DNA of 8,256 nt from Acidimicrobiaceae bacterium (GTDB taxonomy: Bacteria; Actinomycetota; Acidimicrobiia; Acidimicrobiales; Salinilacustritrichaceae): positions 8,760 to 17,015 of the forward strand of contig DMTU01000191.1 in the NCBI GenBank assembly GCA_003476595.1, read 5' to 3'. The notes under the pieces were generated by a model. The model was not told the origin of the DNA and did no database searches. It saw only the letters and a list, made by a program, of their open reading frames with translations. The position numbers and the translations under genes were made by a program. Below, in pieces: positions 6,975 to 8,256 of the stretch; the first letter of the stretch is position 1, and each line of letters begins with the position of its first letter.

Positions 6975-7792
6975 GCCGCCACCGCCAGCCGGCGACGGAG
7001 GGCGCGCAGCGAGAGTGCGATGGCGAGCACCGCAACAGCAGCCGAGACGGCGATGGCCACCGCGGCGTCGCGGAAGGACCACCCGATGCTGATGAGGTCG
7101 CGGAGCGCCTCGAGGATCCAGGAGATCGGGTTGTAGGTCGCCACGGTGCGGTACCAGCCGGTCATCAGCTCGCGAGGGAAGAACGCGGACGAGGTGAACA
7201 TCAGCACGAAGATCAGCGGGAACGCTCCCTGCACCGCCTCGGAGGACCCGGTGCGGATGCCCAGCATCACGCCGAAGCCGCCGATGCCCACGCCGAGGAG
7301 GGCGGCGCACACGACCAGGACCGCGACCGCACCGACCCCGCCGTCGATCCGGGCCCCGAACACCACCAGCACGGCGGTGAAGAACAGCGCCTGCACCGCA
7401 CCCAGCACCGCGCCGCCGGCGAGGCGGCCGACGAGGATCGAGGTGCGAGACACGGGCGACGCGAGGAGCCGGTCGAAGAACCCGTTCTCGATGTCGTTGG
7501 CCATCTCGGTGCCGGCCTGGGTGGAGCCGAACAGGACCCCCTGCAGGACGGTGGCCGGCAGCAGGAAGTCGAGGAAGGAGTCGAACTGCGCGGCGAACAC
7601 CGGCTGCTCGGACGTGATGCGGTCGAACGCCGCCGCGTTGAGTGCGGCGAAGAACAGCGGGAAGAAGATCGACGGCACCAGCACCTGGGGCTGGCGGAGC
7701 ACGGCGAACACCGCTCGCCGCGACAGCAGCAGCGACTGGCGCACCGGGCTGGGCCGGTTCACCACCACGTCGGCAGCGACGGTGGCGGTCAC
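6971..7792 (-). CDS. ABC-2 type permease, DrrB-like (first permease of the exporter)
   Basis: This 273-residue transmembrane subunit follows the ATPase directly. The GTG start (7792-7790) overlaps the ATPase stop as GTGA, and this start is preferred because it gives the normal family length and N-terminus. After a short cytoplasmic lead come the LRQPQVLVPSIFFPLFFAAL entry helix (about 32-51), the FLLPATVLQGVLFGS helix (76-90), the coupling loop IENGFFDRLLASPVSR (101-116), and Ala/Val/Leu-rich helices to the end. FFPRELMTGWYRTVATYNP is the conserved segment before the final helix, and the tail RALRRRLAVAA is basic and cytoplasmic. Together with the next permease and one ATPase gene it would make a transporter of two ATPase copies plus two different permeases. 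The DrrAB relatives export antibiotics and lipids such as daunorubicin or phthiocerol lipids. Here the cargo cannot be told. Confidence 0.93.
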   Translation of the reverse strand: MTATVAADVVVNRPSPVRQSLLLSRRAVFAVLRQPQVLVPSIFFPLFFAALNAAAFDRITSEQPVFAAQFDSFLDFLLPATVLQGVLFGSTQAGTEMANDIENGFFDRLLASPVSRTSILVGRLAGGAVLGAVQALFFTAVLVVFGARIDGGVGAVAVLVVCAALLGVGIGGFGVMLGIRTGSSEAVQGAFPLIFVLMFTSSAFFPRELMTGWYRTVATYNPISWILEALRDLISIGWSFRDAAVAIAVSAAVAVLAIALSLRALRRRLAVAA

Positions 7793-8256
7793 GTCGGTGC
7801 CGGCTCGTCCGCGCCCTCGAGGCGGCGACCGGTCGCCTCGGCGAACACGTCGTCGAGGGTCGGGGCGTTGAGCTCCATGTGGCGCACCGCCACGCCGGCC
7901 TCGTCGAGCTCGCGCACCACGGCGGTGAGCTGTTGGGCACCGCCCTCCAGGCCGATGGCGATCATGCCCGGCTCGCACGGCCGTTGCTCGCCGAAGCGCA
8001 CGAGGCGGGCGAGGGCCGGGGCCGGGTCGCCGTCCACCTCGATCATCAGCGTCGGCGAGCCGACTTCGTCCTTCAGCGCCCTCGGATCGCCCTTCTTCAC
8101 GATGCGGCCGTGGTCGATGATGGCGATGCGGCGGGCGAGCTGGTCGGCCTCCTCCAGGTACTGCGTCGTGAGCAGCACCGTGGTGCCGCGCTCCCGGTTC
8201 AGGTACCGGACCTCCTCCCACAGCGCGAGGCGGCTCATCGGGTCGAGGCCGGTGGT
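7789..8256 (-). CDS. DrrA-type ABC exporter ATPase, C-terminal half (cut by window edge)
   Basis: The 155 codons in view are the end of a nucleotide-binding subunit; Walker A, signature motif and Walker B lie beyond the window. The visible part opens with TTGLDPMSR, the D-loop that follows Walker B. It continues with TVLLTTQYLEEADQLARRIAIIDHG, where the usual switch histidine is Gln (Q32 of the fragment), as is common in DrrA-type ATPases. A C-terminal regulatory extension follows and ends with the typical APTLDDVFAEATGRRLEG. DrrA proteins are normally about 320 residues, so roughly half is missing. An internal ATG at 8238-8236 is not the start, because the homology runs through to the edge of the window. 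The gene leads the exporter operon, with its stop overlapping the start of the first permease. Confidence 0.95.
   Translation of the reverse strand, partial: TTGLDPMSRLALWEEVRYLNRERGTTVLLTTQYLEEADQLARRIAIIDHGRIVKKGDPRALKDEVGSPTLMIEVDGDPAPALARLVRFGEQRPCEPGMIAIGLEGGAQQLTAVVRELDEAGVAVRHMELNAPTLDDVFAEATGRRLEGADEPAPT

Noticed and set aside
1..8256. tRNA or rRNA genes, CRISPR arrays, insertion sequences, integrase or phage genes.
   Set aside because: Reading both strands gave no spaced direct repeats, no cloverleaf-like sequence ends and no transposase or integrase motifs.

Overview
The window is GC-rich DNA, apparently from an actinobacterium. The closest fit I can argue is the Acidimicrobiia or relatives, from strong G/C third-position codon use, an actinobacterial-type Lhr helicase, a DrrA/DrrB-type exporter and an LPATG wall-anchor signal. 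That placement is inference. The first ~200 bases look different in codon use (GAA, CAT, AAT where the rest uses GAG, CAC, AAC), resembling a proteobacterial gene.

Layout: (1) Bases 1-201, plus strand: an internal fragment of an IlvD/Edd-family dehydratase of the sugar-acid (L-arabinonate dehydratase-like) type. (2) Bases 181-2589, minus strand: the N-terminal ~800 residues of the Lhr helicase. The two genes meet head to head, both broken, at a 21-base stretch (181-201) that encodes the expected conserved residues of each gene on its own strand. This is the mark of an assembly misjoin at a shared k-mer, or less likely a microhomology recombination. (3) Bases 2590-2651: short divergent gap. 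(4) Bases 2652-5650, plus strand: a tight three-gene run of a secreted LVIVD-repeat beta-propeller with LPATG wall anchor, an NADP-type short-chain dehydrogenase, and a RidA-like protein lacking the substrate-binding arginine. (5) Bases 5651-5737: convergent gap with a small GC hairpin. (6) Bases 5738-8256, minus strand, transcribed from the right edge inward: a DrrA-type ABC ATPase (cut by the window edge), two DrrB-type permeases joined by 4-base GTGA and ATGA stop/start overlaps, and an EthD-domain protein 31 bases further on.

The exporter genes clearly form one translationally coupled unit, probably an efflux pump with a hetero-dimeric membrane part; its substrate cannot be read from sequence. 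The plus-strand run pairs a surface protein with two small cytoplasmic enzymes, and a shared pathway is not evident. I found no tRNA, rRNA, CRISPR array, insertion sequence or prophage. The main points of interest are the chimeric junction, the regular histidines at the propeller blade starts, and a 3-codon mini-ORF whose stop overlaps the start of the RidA-like gene. I see no convincing undescribed system here.
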